DNA of 64,000 nucleotides from the NCBI GenBank assembly GCA_017311315.1, contig CM029660.1:29707410-29771409 (forward strand), written 5' to 3'. Below are positions 46,135-56,887 of the stretch, piece by piece (positions within the stretch are counted from its first letter, which is position 1; the number at the start of each line of letters is the position of its first letter). Origin of the DNA: Dendrocalamus latiflorus. Its lineage: Eukaryota; Streptophyta; Magnoliopsida; Poales; Poaceae. The notes below the pieces were generated by a model. It did no database searches, was not told the DNA's origin, and worked only from the letters and a program-made list of their open reading frames with translations. Position numbers and translations under genes: made by a program.

Positions 46135-49100
46135 TCAGACCTGCGGGTTCCCGGCGCCTTCGGAGGGCCCAGCGTCGCCCTCGCCGAGTCGAGGGACCCC
46201 GTCCAAAAATTGGCCGAGGCTCCACGTCCCGTAGAGCGACTTCCGGAGCTCGATCCGTGCAGCTTCCGGCCCGACATAATCCCAGATCCGGTCGAAGAAG
46301 GGCCCGAGGGCACGGCGAGCGGAGCGGACGGCGCCGGACATTACTCCGGCCCCGCCAGGTATCTCCAGCTGGGGGTCATCCAGCCCGGCGACGTGCGTAC
46401 AGCCGCGGTGCTGGAGGAGCGCACACACCAAGCAGGCCGAAGTGTATGCGCAGTGGGTGCCAAAGGACGTCGCGGCGCCACGCGCGACGTTGGCGGCATC
46501 CCCGACCCAGCGGAGGGTCCGAGACAACTCCTCCGGGCCAAAGGCGCGGTCCGGCACCTCGGTTACCAGCCCTTGAAGATGGCTCTCCAGCGCTTGCATG
46601 GCGTCCCACGCAACCACCGAGGCATCGCCAAGCGTCTGGTTACGCTCCGCTAGAGTCAAGGCAAGCTCGCCTCTTTCCTTCTCTAGCGAGGCGACCTGCG
46701 CCAGGAGCCCGTCCCGCTCCGCCGCAAACTTCTCTTCAGCAGCTGCCACGGCCGACTCCTGCGCCGACGCAACAAGTCCCTCGGCGTGTGCCCTCGCTTC
46801 GGCACATTTCGCTTCCAGCTGGCGGATGCGGGCGTCCTGGGCAGAGCGGGCTCCGGAGGCTTCGCGTAGCCCCTCCTCGGCGACCCGCAGTCTATCCTCA
46901 AGCGCCCTTCGGTCACGAGTATAGACCGCTTGCAAGGCCTGCCCCAGCACAAGGGTCTGCAGAGGGAGAAGAGTCAGCAAGCTCAGCTAGATCAGGCGTT
47001 GTCGCATGAGTACTTACCCTCACCCCAGACACCTCGAAAGCGTCCTCGAGGCGTCCCGCACCGTAGGCCTGCAGCACTTGCGGGTCGACGCTCGTGGCCG
47101 CGTCATTCACAATCCCGCGCCACGCCCTCAGCGTATCCGGAGGCGGCACGAAGTCAGCGGGGCTTACGTGCTCGGAGGCTCCGTGTTCCGCCGGGTGCTC
47201 CCCCTCCGGAATGAGCAACGCTGCAAACAGGGATACGGGTGAGCACCCCAAGGCATAAAAACACACACCAGAGTAAGCTAAGCCACCTTACCCTCGGTAG
47301 CAGAAGGAATGGTCCCGCTGCGAGCAGAAGCCTCCGCGTTCGGGGATGGCGGCGGCTGTCCCCGCGCGGCGGGCGGCGTGGCCAGGGGGGCAGAAGGCGC
47401 GTATGCCGCAGGGTCTCCGGCGCTTGCGCTGGCGTCCCACAAGCTTCTGATGCCCGTGGCCACGACGAATCCCCGCGGTGTCCGGTGGAGCTCCGGCCGC
47501 ACGCACGGCCGTTTGCCGGGGCAGCCAGCGGCGACACCGCCCCCGCAGCCGCGGTTAGCGAAGCCCCCGCGACTGCCGCGCCCGGGGGCGAAGGTTCCAT
47601 GGTGGCAGTTGTCGCAGGGGGCACCTCGGTTTCTGCTGCTGTAGGTAAGGGCAACACGGCTTCGTGCGCCCCGCGGAAGGCGCCTCCGGCACCACAGCGG
47701 CCACGGTCGAAACCTCCACCTCGACATCGCCGGTCCGCACGGGTGCCGCCTCGGTGACTTCGGCGGGTGGTGAGGCTTCCCCCCTTCGGCCGCTCGCGGC
47801 AAACCCGCCGTCCGGGACGCTCGCCGAAGATACCTCGCCTTCGACGTCTGCGCCGCCAAAACCGGAATCGGCATACCTCGCCGAGTCCGACTCCGCGTCC
47901 GCCGCACCCTCGGAAGCACTAGCAGCAGCAGCAGCCGCCGCGCCAAGCGCGGCAGGCGCCCCGCCGCGGCCCCTCTTCCGAGACGGGGTCTTCTTCTTCT
48001 TCGCTCCACCATCGTCTGGAGCGACACGGTCCGGCACGGCAAGGCCTAGGACCTCGCACACGCGGATTATTCGCTCCAGCCCCGCCTTGGCGATAGCAGA
48101 CGCACGCTGCTCGTGCTCCCTGGCGGTGTATGGCCCCAGGAATACGCGCGCGGCTTGCTCCGCCTCCTCCAAGGAAATCCCTGAAGCAAAGGAGAATAGC
48201 ATCAGCATACAGCGCATTTCGCGTAAACAAAGCAGGGACGCGATCGAGGCTTACGAGGACCGGGCGGCGCCGGCAGCGAGCAAACCCATGGCGAAACATT
48301 GTCGTCTCGACGCCTCTCGGCGGCAAGACGCTAGTCGTAGGCAAGCGGTGCCACACCGTACATCACGTACTCTTCGGCGAGGTCGCGCATGTTGAGGCGG
48401 GCGGCCACGCCTACGAGCCGCTTGACCCTCCGCTTGTCTTCATCATCGAGTGTTCGGCCGGGCGAGGGCTTGAACGCGATTGGTCGGCCTGTGCACTCAA
48501 GGCCGCTCCCGCTCTCCACACGGTGGTAGAACCACCGCTTCATCCAGTAAGACTCCCACTTCCCGCGAGTTGAGTTCGCAGGGAAGAGCTTCTTGCACGA
48601 TGGGCGAAGAATAAAAGTGACGCTACCGAAGCTCGACAGCGTCCCGTTCTTCCGGCCCTTGGGCTGGCATCGTGCCTCGTGGAGATAGGCGAACAGCGAC
48701 GCGCTGGGCCAACATGCCCCCGAGCGCAAGGCCCAGCTGTAGACCGCGAGCCGGGCCACGGCGTTCGAAGTCAGTTGCGTCAGCTCCTGCCCGAAGGTCC
48801 GCAGCACGTTGCCCACCACAGCCGCCGCTGGGATCCGGAGCCCCGCGTCGAAAAAGGCAACGAATACGACCGCCTCTGACCTCTCGGGATGCGGTTCCGT
48901 CTCGTCGGCGGCGGGCAATCGTACGTCCTGGCGCCCGGATAACTTCCCCGCGCGCAGGAGCCCTTGGATCGTCTTCTCGGTCACGAGCGAGGGGTCTAGC
49001 TCGCCGGAGAACGTGCCTTCCTCCTCCGCCACCAGCCGCTCCTGGTCCGCCGCCGCCGGGTCGCGCTCTTGGAGCGCGTATTTCACCTTCAACGGCGAGG

Positions 49101-49158
49101 ACCGCCGGCGAATGTCAGGGCCACCAACCACCTGGCCGCGCTCGCTACTGGAGGCCAT
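46135..49158 (-). pseudogene. antisense multi-exon ORF of the Gypsy element (aORF), frameshifted
   Basis: On the minus strand a gene-like series of segments is linked by splice-like edges. Exon 1 starts at ATG 49158 (MASSSERGQVVGG) and runs to about 48340 (LAEEYVMYG), with sequence resembling the 'putative gypsy-type transposon' / Transposase_28 domain. Exon 2 starts at 48180 after 'cttcag' (GISLEEAEQAARVFLG) and is rich in Ala/Ser/Pro; its later part needs at least two frame changes. Exon 3 is 47220-47018, ending at GTAAGT. Exon 4 is 46956-46135: a coiled coil (RALEDRLRVAEEGLREAS...) followed by a Cys-containing C-terminal domain. Antisense ORFs are known in some Tat-lineage Gypsy elements. 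Function unknown. Confidence 0.65.
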
Positions 49159-49800
49159 CGCTTCCCACGGAGAGACTGAAGCGGTGAAGATAGCGCGAAG
49201 GTGTAGAAGGCGGAGCAGACAGGAAAGAGGGCGTAAAGGTGCGGGGACGCTGTTACGGGGGGCTATATCAAGCCACCTCGCCCATACCGCCGCTACCAAA
49301 GCGTCGCAACGATCCGCGTACCGGATGCAACCGCAGCAGTGTAAAGGCCCGCTCCGCACGATTCCCCGTAATTGAAAGCGAAGGGTCGCGAAGGTCCGTG
49401 TACGAGGCGCGACCGCAGTCGTACAAGCGCCCGTCCAACACAACGCCCCACCCAACGCTGGAAGGTCACGACCACAGGCGCCAAGGACCGTCACAACACG
49501 GCGTTACCTAGCCGCTGTTATAGGCGCACCAGTGGGCCAGGGGATCGCAACAGCTCCGGCGCCGCGCCATTCACTGCCCGCCCCGTGTCCCCCTTGCCTA
49601 GGGAAGAGGCGAGCGGCTGCAAACACGCAACCGTCTACATCCCGCCGCCCACCAGTCATAGGCCGCCGCGTGCCCCGGGCGCGTCGGGTCGCGCGGTACG
49701 GGAACCTAACCCTGGCAGACTAGGGGCCGGCGTGATTCCAGGAACCTCTACAGCGCAAGACCGCATCGCAAGATCCCGAGTCACCGTACGCGTGGCGAAG
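49159..49800. other. Gypsy internal region upstream of the antisense ORF
   Basis: GC-rich sequence lies between the antisense ORF start and the 62-bp array. It would contain the antisense promoter, if there is one. No TATA box is obvious, and open frames on both strands have no recognisable motif. Confidence 0.4.
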
Positions 49801-51230
49801 TTTGCGAGGCGAGGGCGCCAGCTTCGCTGCCACCCGTTCGAAGGGTAGGGGACGGAGCGCGCGCGCGTCTACTTCAACTAGGCGCCAGCTTCGCTGCCAC
49901 CCGTTCGAAGGGTAGGGAACGGAGCGTGCGCGTCTACTTCAACTAGGCGCCAGCTTCGCTGCCACCCGTTCGAAGGGTAGGGGACGGAGCGCGCGCGCGT
50001 CTACTTCCACTAGGCGCCAGCTTCGCTGCCACCCGTTCGAAGGCTAGGGGACGGAGCGCGCGCATCTACTTCGACTAGGCGCCAGCTTCGCTGCCACCCG
50101 TTCGAAGGATAGGGGACGGAGCGCGCGCGTCTACTTCGACTAGGCGCCAGCTTCGCTGCCACCCGTTCGAAGGGTAGGGCACGGAGCGCGCGCGTCTACT
50201 TCCACTAGGCGCCAGCTTCGCTGCCACCCGTTCGAAGGGTAGGGCACGGAGCGCGCGCGCATCTACTTTGACTAGGCGCCAGCTTCGCTGCCACCCGTTC
50301 GAAGGGTAGGGGACGGAGCGCGCGCGTCTACTTCGACTAGGCGCCAGCTTCGCTGCCACCCGTTCGAAGGGTAGGGCACGGAGCGCGCGCGTCTACTTCG
50401 ACTAGGCGCCAGCTTCGCTGCCACCCGTTCGAAGGGTAGGGAACGGAGCGCGCGCGTCTACTTCTACTAGGCGCCAGTTTCGCTGCCACCCGTTCGAAGG
50501 GTAGGGAACGGAGCGCGCGCGTCTACTTCTACTAGGCGCCAGTTTCGCTGCCACCCGTTCGAAGGGTAGGGGACGGAGCGCGCGCGCGTCTACTTCTGCT
50601 AGGCGCCAGCTTCGCTGCCACCCGTTCGAAGGGTAGGAGATGGAGCGCGCGCGCGTCTACTTCAACTAGGCGCCAGCGTCGCTGCCACCCGTTCGAAGGG
50701 TAGGGAACGGAGCGCGCGCGCGTCTACTTCAACTATTCGAAGGGTAGGGGACGGAGCGCGCGCGCGTCTACTTCCATTAGGCGCCAGCTTCGTTGCCACC
50801 CGTTCGAAGGATAGGGGACGGAGCGCGCGCGTCTACTTCAACTAGGCGTCAGCTTCGCTGCCACCCGTTCGGAGGGTAGGGAACGGATCGCGCGCGTCTA
50901 CTTCAACTAGGCGCCAGCTTCGCTGCCACCCGTTCGGAGGGTAGGGAACGGAGCGCGCGTCTACTTCAACTAGGCGCCAGCTTCGCTGCCACCCGTTCGG
51001 AGGGTAGGGAACGGAGCGCGCGCGTCTACTTCAACTAGGCGCCAGCTTCGCTGCCACCCGTTCGGAGGGTAGGGAACGGAGCACGTGCGTCTACTTCAAC
51101 TAGGCGCCAGCTTCGCTGCCACCCGTTCGAAGGGTAGGGGACGGAGCGCGCGCGCGTCTACTTCGACTTCGGCGCCAGCTTCGCTGCCACCCATTCAAGG
51201 AATAGGGATGGAACGAGCTTGAAGAACGGA
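49801..51230. repeat. about 62-bp tandem repeat array (22-23 units)
   Basis: The unit is 'taggcgccagcttcgctgcc' followed by 'acccgttcgaagggtagg', 'acggagcgcgcgcg' and 'tctacttc(a/g)act'. It repeats every 60-64 bp, with length differences mainly in the CG dinucleotide run. One unit near 50735 has lost its first half. It contains the palindromic core 'ttcgaa'. Units are contiguous with no spacers. Confidence 0.95.
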
Positions 51231-52105
51231 GAACAGCACATACGACCACCATAACTCGAATATGCAAAGGTCAATTTGCGGCAAGAGCAGACATGATCTC
51301 GTAAACAGATATGCGTCGCCACACCAGCATATGCTCGTTCGCACGATCAGAGCGTATGGATGACTTCATATCTGTCTACGAGAGCAAGTCAGGCCTTGCC
51401 ATTTCCGCATCAAGCTGTGAAGCATTCCCACAAATAGGACGTATTTTGTTCACCGGCGCTCGCGGGCATTGACGCCGATCGACGCAGTCATCAAACGCAG
51501 GTGAACAAAATTTTCCCCACATATGAAAAGTTAACCATGAACAGGTACGGGATGTACAGCAAGGGATGTCTAGGGAGCGGCCCCCGGCACCAACATATTT
51601 ATACTCGGCCTCACTAGGCGAAGAGTCGCCAGCGTGGAGGCATGCCAACCGACGGAAGCCCAAGCGCGGGGTGTCGGGCGGTTCAGCTACCAGGGGCGCG
51701 TAAGTGCAACCGTCCGCACCCCACCGCGCGCACACCAGAAACCGTCGCACACTCTACTTACGAGAAGGCGCACCGCACGATGCGACAGCCTGCCCCCTGA
51801 CAAGCCAACCGTCATTAACAAGCACACCACCAGGCGGCAAGGTCGCAACGACTGCGGAGCGCGCGCGACTCAGAAGTCCAAATGCCAGGAGTCCGCCGTC
51901 ACATTGATGGTCACGACGCCTCAAGGCCCGCACCGCGCCAAGCACGCTTCACCACATGGACGGCCGGAAGAGCACGCATCTGCTTCGGCCACAGCGTAGC
52001 CCCGGGTCAAGTTTGGAGAAGTTCACAGGCCGCGGGGACGGAGGGGGCCAAAGGACTCGGCAACATGGCTTCGGCCTTGTGAAGCCCTTTACCATGAGAG
52101 GCTCC
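51231..52105 (+). other. Gypsy 3' internal region
   Basis: No gene is recognised between the last array and the 3' LTR. There is only a weak purine tract before 52106. Short ORFs lack motifs. Confidence 0.5.
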
Positions 52106-52354
52106 TGTCGTAGGGATGGCCCCCACCTAAACCCAACAGGCCTGGTAGGAGATTATAAGGCCCAGAATAGGCCATGTATAATGACATAACTGCCCCCAAA
52201 GGGGATAACCAGATGTAAGGGTATAACTGTAAAAGCACTCCTCATGTGTGTATATATATATATGAATACAAGCCATGGGGAGGACCCAGGCCATTACATT
52301 CATGCTCATCACTCTCCACTACCATCTCTCTCTGTTTGGTCTATAGTCACAACA
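52106..52354 (+). repeat. Gypsy 3' LTR
   Basis: 249-bp partner of 41727-41973, followed by the AAATG target duplication. Confidence 0.95.
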
Positions 52355-52359
52355 AAATG

Positions 52360-52823
52360 TCCATGAATGATGCTAATTATTGGGTGCGAAAAGAGGTGTC
52401 CTAGAAGAAAAGTTTGCTACGTGTTCACTGTTCTATCTTTGTCAATTTAGTGTGCCCAGTATTTTAAATAGTAGCAATCAAGGACAGTAGCACGCCTTTG
52501 TTACTAGGGAGATCATCAACGGTGCAGGAAGTTTGGCACAAAAGCGCCTAGCTTCAATCAGTTTTACTTTCTGACTTTTTTAGTTTTTAATTTATTTAAG
52601 TCAGAAACTATTTAGAACACATCGACTTTTAATTTTGATTTATTTTAGTTTTCTGGCCTTTTCGATTTTCTTTTTTCCGTATTCCTTTGCATTGTCCATG
52701 AAGATATAACGGTTCTTTGTTTTTCTTAAATTTTTTTCTATTTTTCTTATTTTTTCTTAGAAAAAACTAATAGCCGTTATAGTGCAATTTTAGCCGGAAG
52801 TCACAAGCCGAAGCCTGAAGCCC
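52360..52823. other. intergenic, AT-rich, no gene recognised
   Basis: T-rich sequence ('ttttagttttctggcc', 'ttttgattt') with no coding region. Similar T/A-rich blocks occur at about 15110-15270 and 38740-38920. Confidence 0.4.
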
Positions 52824-52831
52824 ATTGGAGG

Positions 52832-53054
52832 CAGGGGCAGACCCAGGACAAAATCCGAGAGGGGGCACACCCACAAAGCCAAGTATACCAAGTATACGAA
52901 TGGGCCTCTACATCCATTATATCACAGATGAGTGAGGGCCTTTTAGTTGAGCTGAGTGGGGGCACTAGCATTAAATCTTGGGCTATATACCTGGGCTCCT
53001 GCGAATTGAGTGGCTTCTTGTGCCCTCACTCGGGCCTCTTTGGGTCCGCTCCTG
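52832..53054. mobile_element. hAT-type MITE, 223 bp, TSD attggagg
   Basis: Perfect 8-bp duplications 'attggagg' lie at 52824-52831 and 53055-53062. Ends 'caggggcagaccca' and 'tgggtccgctcctg' are inverted copies. Terminal sequence resembles the hAT element at 30276-31151 (CAGGGGC...CCA), suggesting a related transposase. No ORF. Confidence 0.9.
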
Positions 53055-53334
53055 ATTGGAGGGCCGCCAAAATTCAAAGGTAAACAGAGTGAACATTGAG
53101 CGAGGAGAGATAGCTCTGATGAAGATAAATAGGGGTAGATGCGACTCTAAATGCTATTACACTGAACTGAAGGACAGTAGTGCCTTCAAGTTCAAAGTGA
53201 GGCTCCAAAGCATGGGAGCAATTTTGCCACCAAAGCCACCCATCAATTAATCTGGTTGAAAAATGTCAAAAGTGCAGTTTATTAGAAGTAAAAAATCATA
53301 GGTACATAACAATAAGAAACCTGCAACGAGGCTG

Positions 53335-53530
53335 TCGGAAAACTCAAAAACTCTTCTTTTTTTGGAAAGATTGGCAGGAGCACTGCCCTTCATTCAAAGG
53401 AGAGACTAATCAGAAGAAAACAATAGGGCAAAGCAGCTGAGCTCAGGAGAGCATACAGTTGATCAACGGATAGGATTACAAGCCAAAATTATAGTCGGAA
53501 GACTGGGAAACACCACAGGATAAAAAAACA
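53335..53530 (-). repeat. possible LINE 3'-end remnant
   Basis: The reverse strand reads 'gaagggcagtgctcctgcca' followed by a short A-rich tail. This resembles the 3' ends of grass L1-type LINEs as I remember them. It is too short for certainty, and no target duplication was identified. Confidence 0.3.
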
Positions 53531-53559
53531 GATTAGCTCGGTTGGACACTTCTTCTCGT

Positions 53560-54942
53560 TTGATCAATGTTGTGAGACTATATGAATGTTACCCTATAGT
53601 TACAATGGGTAATTGATTTTTAGTTCAAATAGTTTGTGAAGTTTGAGTTTGGTTTTTTAGAGTTTGCAGTTTTACAAATTTTGTCGCAAACCTGGTGGTC
53701 TGACTGACCAGAGGTGGCGGTCAGACCAGCCATCACCAGCGGTCAGACCGGCTAGAGCTGGCAGTCTGACCGGCCAGTTGGATCAACTCAGCTGGAAATT
53801 GGCAATTTGGGAATTGTGGCCTTGGTTTGACCTAGGTCAGTGCATTTGTGTCGTATGGTGCATTTATGGACTAACGTGGGTCAAGTTGCAAAGAATTTGT
53901 GTCTAAGAATGGTTGCTTGGTCGATTATTATATAAGCACCTTAGAGTCAACCATAGTCAACGACGGGGAGACCGGGACTGAGGTCTAGAAATATCATGAA
54001 TGCCGTGTGTGATAGTTGAGCTCAAGTAAGGTACAAGATGAACAAGGACCATAAAATGTGAAGTTTGACCAAAGACCATAATGCATTGAAGATGCACGTC
54101 ATGCTTTGTGGTGGTGCTTTTAGGATGGAAACTTTGAGGTAAGTGTTCTCACTGTTATCAATTGGGCATATTGATAATTTTGTCTCGTGCGGTGCTATGT
54201 GATGGTTTGTTTGTTTATATTAGTTGTAAGACTCCAAAGCTACACTATGGTGAGGCAAACGAGACTAAGACTAAGCTAGAAGAGCTAAAATTCAAAGCAG
54301 CCAAGGGATCGAGACTACGCTTAGGAGGAACTAGAGTCTAAATGATCAAGGAGTTGCCGAAGATGACCAGGCTTGCAGGGTTGTTATAAGCCGAGATGAT
54401 GAGAAGCACAAGCAGAAGCTACCGGTGGAGGACATGATGGGCAACGATGCGGTGGACCAAGACTAGACTTAAAGAAGAGCCGAGGTCCTATATGACCAAA
54501 GAAGTCGGGTGCCATCACATGCAAGGAGAAGCATGTGGTGCACCAAGTGACTTTGATCATTTGCAAGTAAGGATAGTTCAGTGGGATCGGAACACGTGAG
54601 AGACTTGACGGTGAGTCATTGGGGCCACATGAAAAATATCGAAGCATGGGCAATGCTCCATGGCAAAGAAAGCGGGAAGCTTCGTGGAAGGCGGTAGAAG
54701 GGTATTTTGGTAAATTGCCCAATACCAGAAAAATAGTAGTGTGCAAAACCGCAGTGTTGGCCTAGGTAGTTTAGGTCAAGGATGCACTGAAAATTTAAAG
54801 TGGATCAAGTGTTAATTCACTAACGAGTTAATGGGCATATGTGCTTTAAGAACGTACAAGTGTAAAATCCGATATGGTGTTGGGTTAACATGTTAGCGAA
54901 TGTAAGAGTGGATAAAACCCAACTAGAGGTGTTGGTTATGGT
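53560..54942. repeat. old dispersed repeat, copy 2
   Basis: Colinear, diverged match to 39650-41640 in the same orientation, including the 'ggtcagacc' clusters (53690-53790), 'aacgtgggtcaagttg' (53873) and 'aaaaccgcagtg' (54745). No protein signature. Confidence 0.5.
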
Positions 54943-55304
54943 TTACCTTGTGAGGTTCCATCTATAAGGAGGGAGAGGGGTGGCTAGGTTAAAGTTTTGG
55001 ACAAGTTCATGCCTAGGTGTGCATGGCGGCGAGGGTGCCACCGAGGTTGGCGGCGACAAGGAGGTTTGGGAGGCCGACGAGGAGGTTGAGGTCGGTGGCG
55101 GGCGGTGCGTCACTGGGTCGATGCCCATGCCAAGGAGCTTCTTGTGGAGGTGCGTGTTGCAGTAGTTCTTGAAGCGGCCACGCTTGATATCGAGGCAGAG
55201 GTTGTTTGTCCACCGGAGGCGACAGCTCTTGCCGCAGATGTTGAGGCCGGCCAGCTGCCGTGGCCGTCCTTGTGAAGAAATGGGCACGTTTTCCTACTGC
55301 ACAC
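54943..55304 (-). pseudogene. R2R3-MYB transcription factor gene fragment
   Basis: On the minus strand the reading passes through KDGHGSW, then after a frame change AGLNICGKSCRLRWTNN and DIKRGRF, then directly KNYCNTHLHKKLLGMGIDPV. This is R2 of an R2R3-MYB joined to the end of R3. About 35 residues of R3, including two of its helices, are missing. A downstream frame reads TDLNLLVGLPNLL, as in the MYB C-terminus. Frame changes and the internal deletion show it is dead. It lies 65 bp from an oppositely oriented fragment. Confidence 0.8.
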
Positions 55305-55369
55305 ATACAGGAGATTTCTTTAAATGATAGTTCTGATAAGTTTTGTTAACATGTGTTAATTTTCTGCAG

Positions 55370-55908
55370 GAAGCTTTTATCGCATACGGAGTGCTTTCTC
55401 ATTTGGTTCACAAAAGCTTGGTCAAATTCTCATGTTACCTTCTGAACTTATTCCTGATGAAATTTATGGATTTTTTGCAAACACGTTGGAGAGGCATGGA
55501 AAAGGAGAAAGACCAGACCTGGGCAATGGTGGTTCGTTCCAATCCTTGCTTAGTCCTGAAAATGCATTTAGCGAAGATGTATTGGACTTGGAAAATTCTT
55601 ACATGGATGAAGATGAAAACAGAAGTCCTGACAATTCATTGGAACTGCCTGACAAGGAATCAATTGTGAAACCAAATATGCATAGACTGCAAGTAGATAT
55701 TTGCCAGGTGATGCTCAAGATCGTCCCTGGAACAAAATTTGTAGCTGATCATGACCAGATAGTATCTGGAGCCAGTTTTAGTATGAAATCATCGTATTTA
55801 GCTAGTTTCAGGAGCCACTCATCCTTTCCCCAGAGAATGGTGACGACAACATTAAATAGTGTTGTAAGGATTCAGCGACAGAGGATGACTTTTCCACGTA
55901 TCAAATGA
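55370..55908 (+). pseudogene. fragment of a PAP/OAS1-type nucleotidyltransferase gene
   Basis: After a 'tttctgcag' acceptor the frame reads GSFYRIRSAFSFGSQKLGQI and later DEIYGFFANTLERHGKGERP. It then runs through an acidic linker to a stop at 55908. I recognise this as the central part of plant poly(A) polymerase/2'-5'-oligoadenylate synthetase substrate-binding-domain proteins. The catalytic nucleotidyltransferase core and the downstream exons are absent; the end after about residue 110 may be read-through intron. It is a truncated copy. Confidence 0.7.
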
Positions 55909-55919
55909 ACTAGCCTCGT

Positions 55920-56400
55920 AGGCGCGCCGCGCCAGCCAACGTGTGTACCGAAGTAAAAGAGGCGATAATTCATGAGGAGTTTTTTAAAAAAATCGAGGGC
56001 ACATGTGTATTTTCAAAAAAGTTAAAGGGATTTTTCGTAAAAAAACGTGTGTATTTTCGAAAAAATTAAAGGTCATGTGTATTTTCAAAAAAATTAAAGG
56101 TCTTTTTTGTAAAAAATTGAGGACATGTACGTAACTAAACAAGGACCCGTACGTAATTTAGAAAACCGCGGAGCGCTATCCTGCAAAGTGGAGGGTGTTT
56201 TCAAAAAAAGTGTTTTAAAAAAAATTGGCAGGGACCTTTTCGCGAGAACCAAAGACCTTTACGTGAAAACACAGGGATTTTTTTTCGCAAAAACGGGCAC
56301 CCGACCGTACGAAGATTCCACCGCCACGCGCCAGCCGGAGCGCGCGCGCGGACGACGTGGCCGCCTCCTCCGCGCGGGCATCCTCCCGCTCGTAATATGT
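55920..56400. repeat. dispersed repeat family with 'tcgcaaaaa' reiterations, copy 1
   Basis: It opens near 'cgccgcgccagccaacgtgtg', 'accgaagtaaaag'. It then has spaced phrases of the type 'ggg(a/c)cctttt(c/t)g(c/t)(g/a)aaaa'. Its close relative is 62690-63035. It ends near a GC-rich 'gcgcgcgcggacgacgtggc' segment. It is probably a non-autonomous DNA transposon; TIRs were not resolved. Confidence 0.5.
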
Positions 56401-56709
56401 GGATTATTTCGTTACAACATACTAGCATATAACTATCTTAGAAAATACTAATAGCACTATAGTCTTATTTTAACTAAAAGTTATCGATAAATACTAAAAG
56501 ACACAGTACTTTTAAACAGGATAGTAAATTCCACGAATACCAGCATAACGTCCGGATCAAAATTTGCGTGTGGCTGTAACGCGGTCCAGCCGTAAAATCA
56601 GCTTTGATCGGCAAGAATTTATCCGTGCCTCTCCAGCCCATCCGTTGTACACACACACGATTAATTACGTCCTCACCCTTCTTCATGCCCTGCCCCCAAT
56701 CCACCCCTG

Positions 56710-56717
56710 TATAAATA
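56710..56717 (+). promoter_or_regulatory. TATA box of the FAF-like gene
   Basis: 'tataaata' is followed by 'cacgtcatcatcaccccc', a plausible transcription start region. It lies 178 bp before the first ATG (56888), with no other ATG in between. Confidence 0.7.
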
Positions 56718-56887
56718 CACGTCATCATCACCCCCAAAGAATTCGTTCGAGAAGATCATCCCACAGAAGCCGCTCCAACTCTGGGCCCGGGGAACCCGAA
56801 CTGGATATCAGCGGGATTGGCGATCGAGCTCGGAATAGCTCGCTCGCTCGGTCGCGCTCCCACCCGGACGCGCGCCGCGAATCTGCA

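Larger units (their letters stand above)
41727..52354 (+). mobile_element. Gypsy-type LTR retrotransposon with gag-protease but no pol, 10.6 kb
   Basis: LTRs at 41727-41973 (247 bp) and 52106-52354 (249 bp) begin TGTCGTAGGG and end CACAACA. Perfect target duplications AAATG lie at 41722-41726 and 52355-52359. The sequence after the 5' LTR, 'ttggcgccgtccgtgggg', is the primer-binding-site type I associate with the Tat/Athila side of Gypsy. Sense coding covers only gag and an aspartic protease-like domain. I see no reverse transcriptase, RNase H or integrase. The remainder holds tandem arrays and a multi-exon antisense ORF. It must rely on an autonomous relative. LTR divergence is low, so the insertion is young. 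Confidence 0.93.

Noticed and set aside
47239..48573. Plus-strand ORFs of 147-243 codons in the Gypsy element
   Set aside because: They are complements of the antisense ORF, whose minus-strand reading has the coherent coiled coil and splice edges.
50075..50359. Minus-strand ORF with repeated GSEAGA-type peptides
   Set aside because: By-product of the 62-bp array.
49801..51230. CRISPR-like regular repeat array
   Set aside because: Units of about 62 bp are directly adjacent with no unique spacers, inside a plant retrotransposon. It is a satellite-like array.
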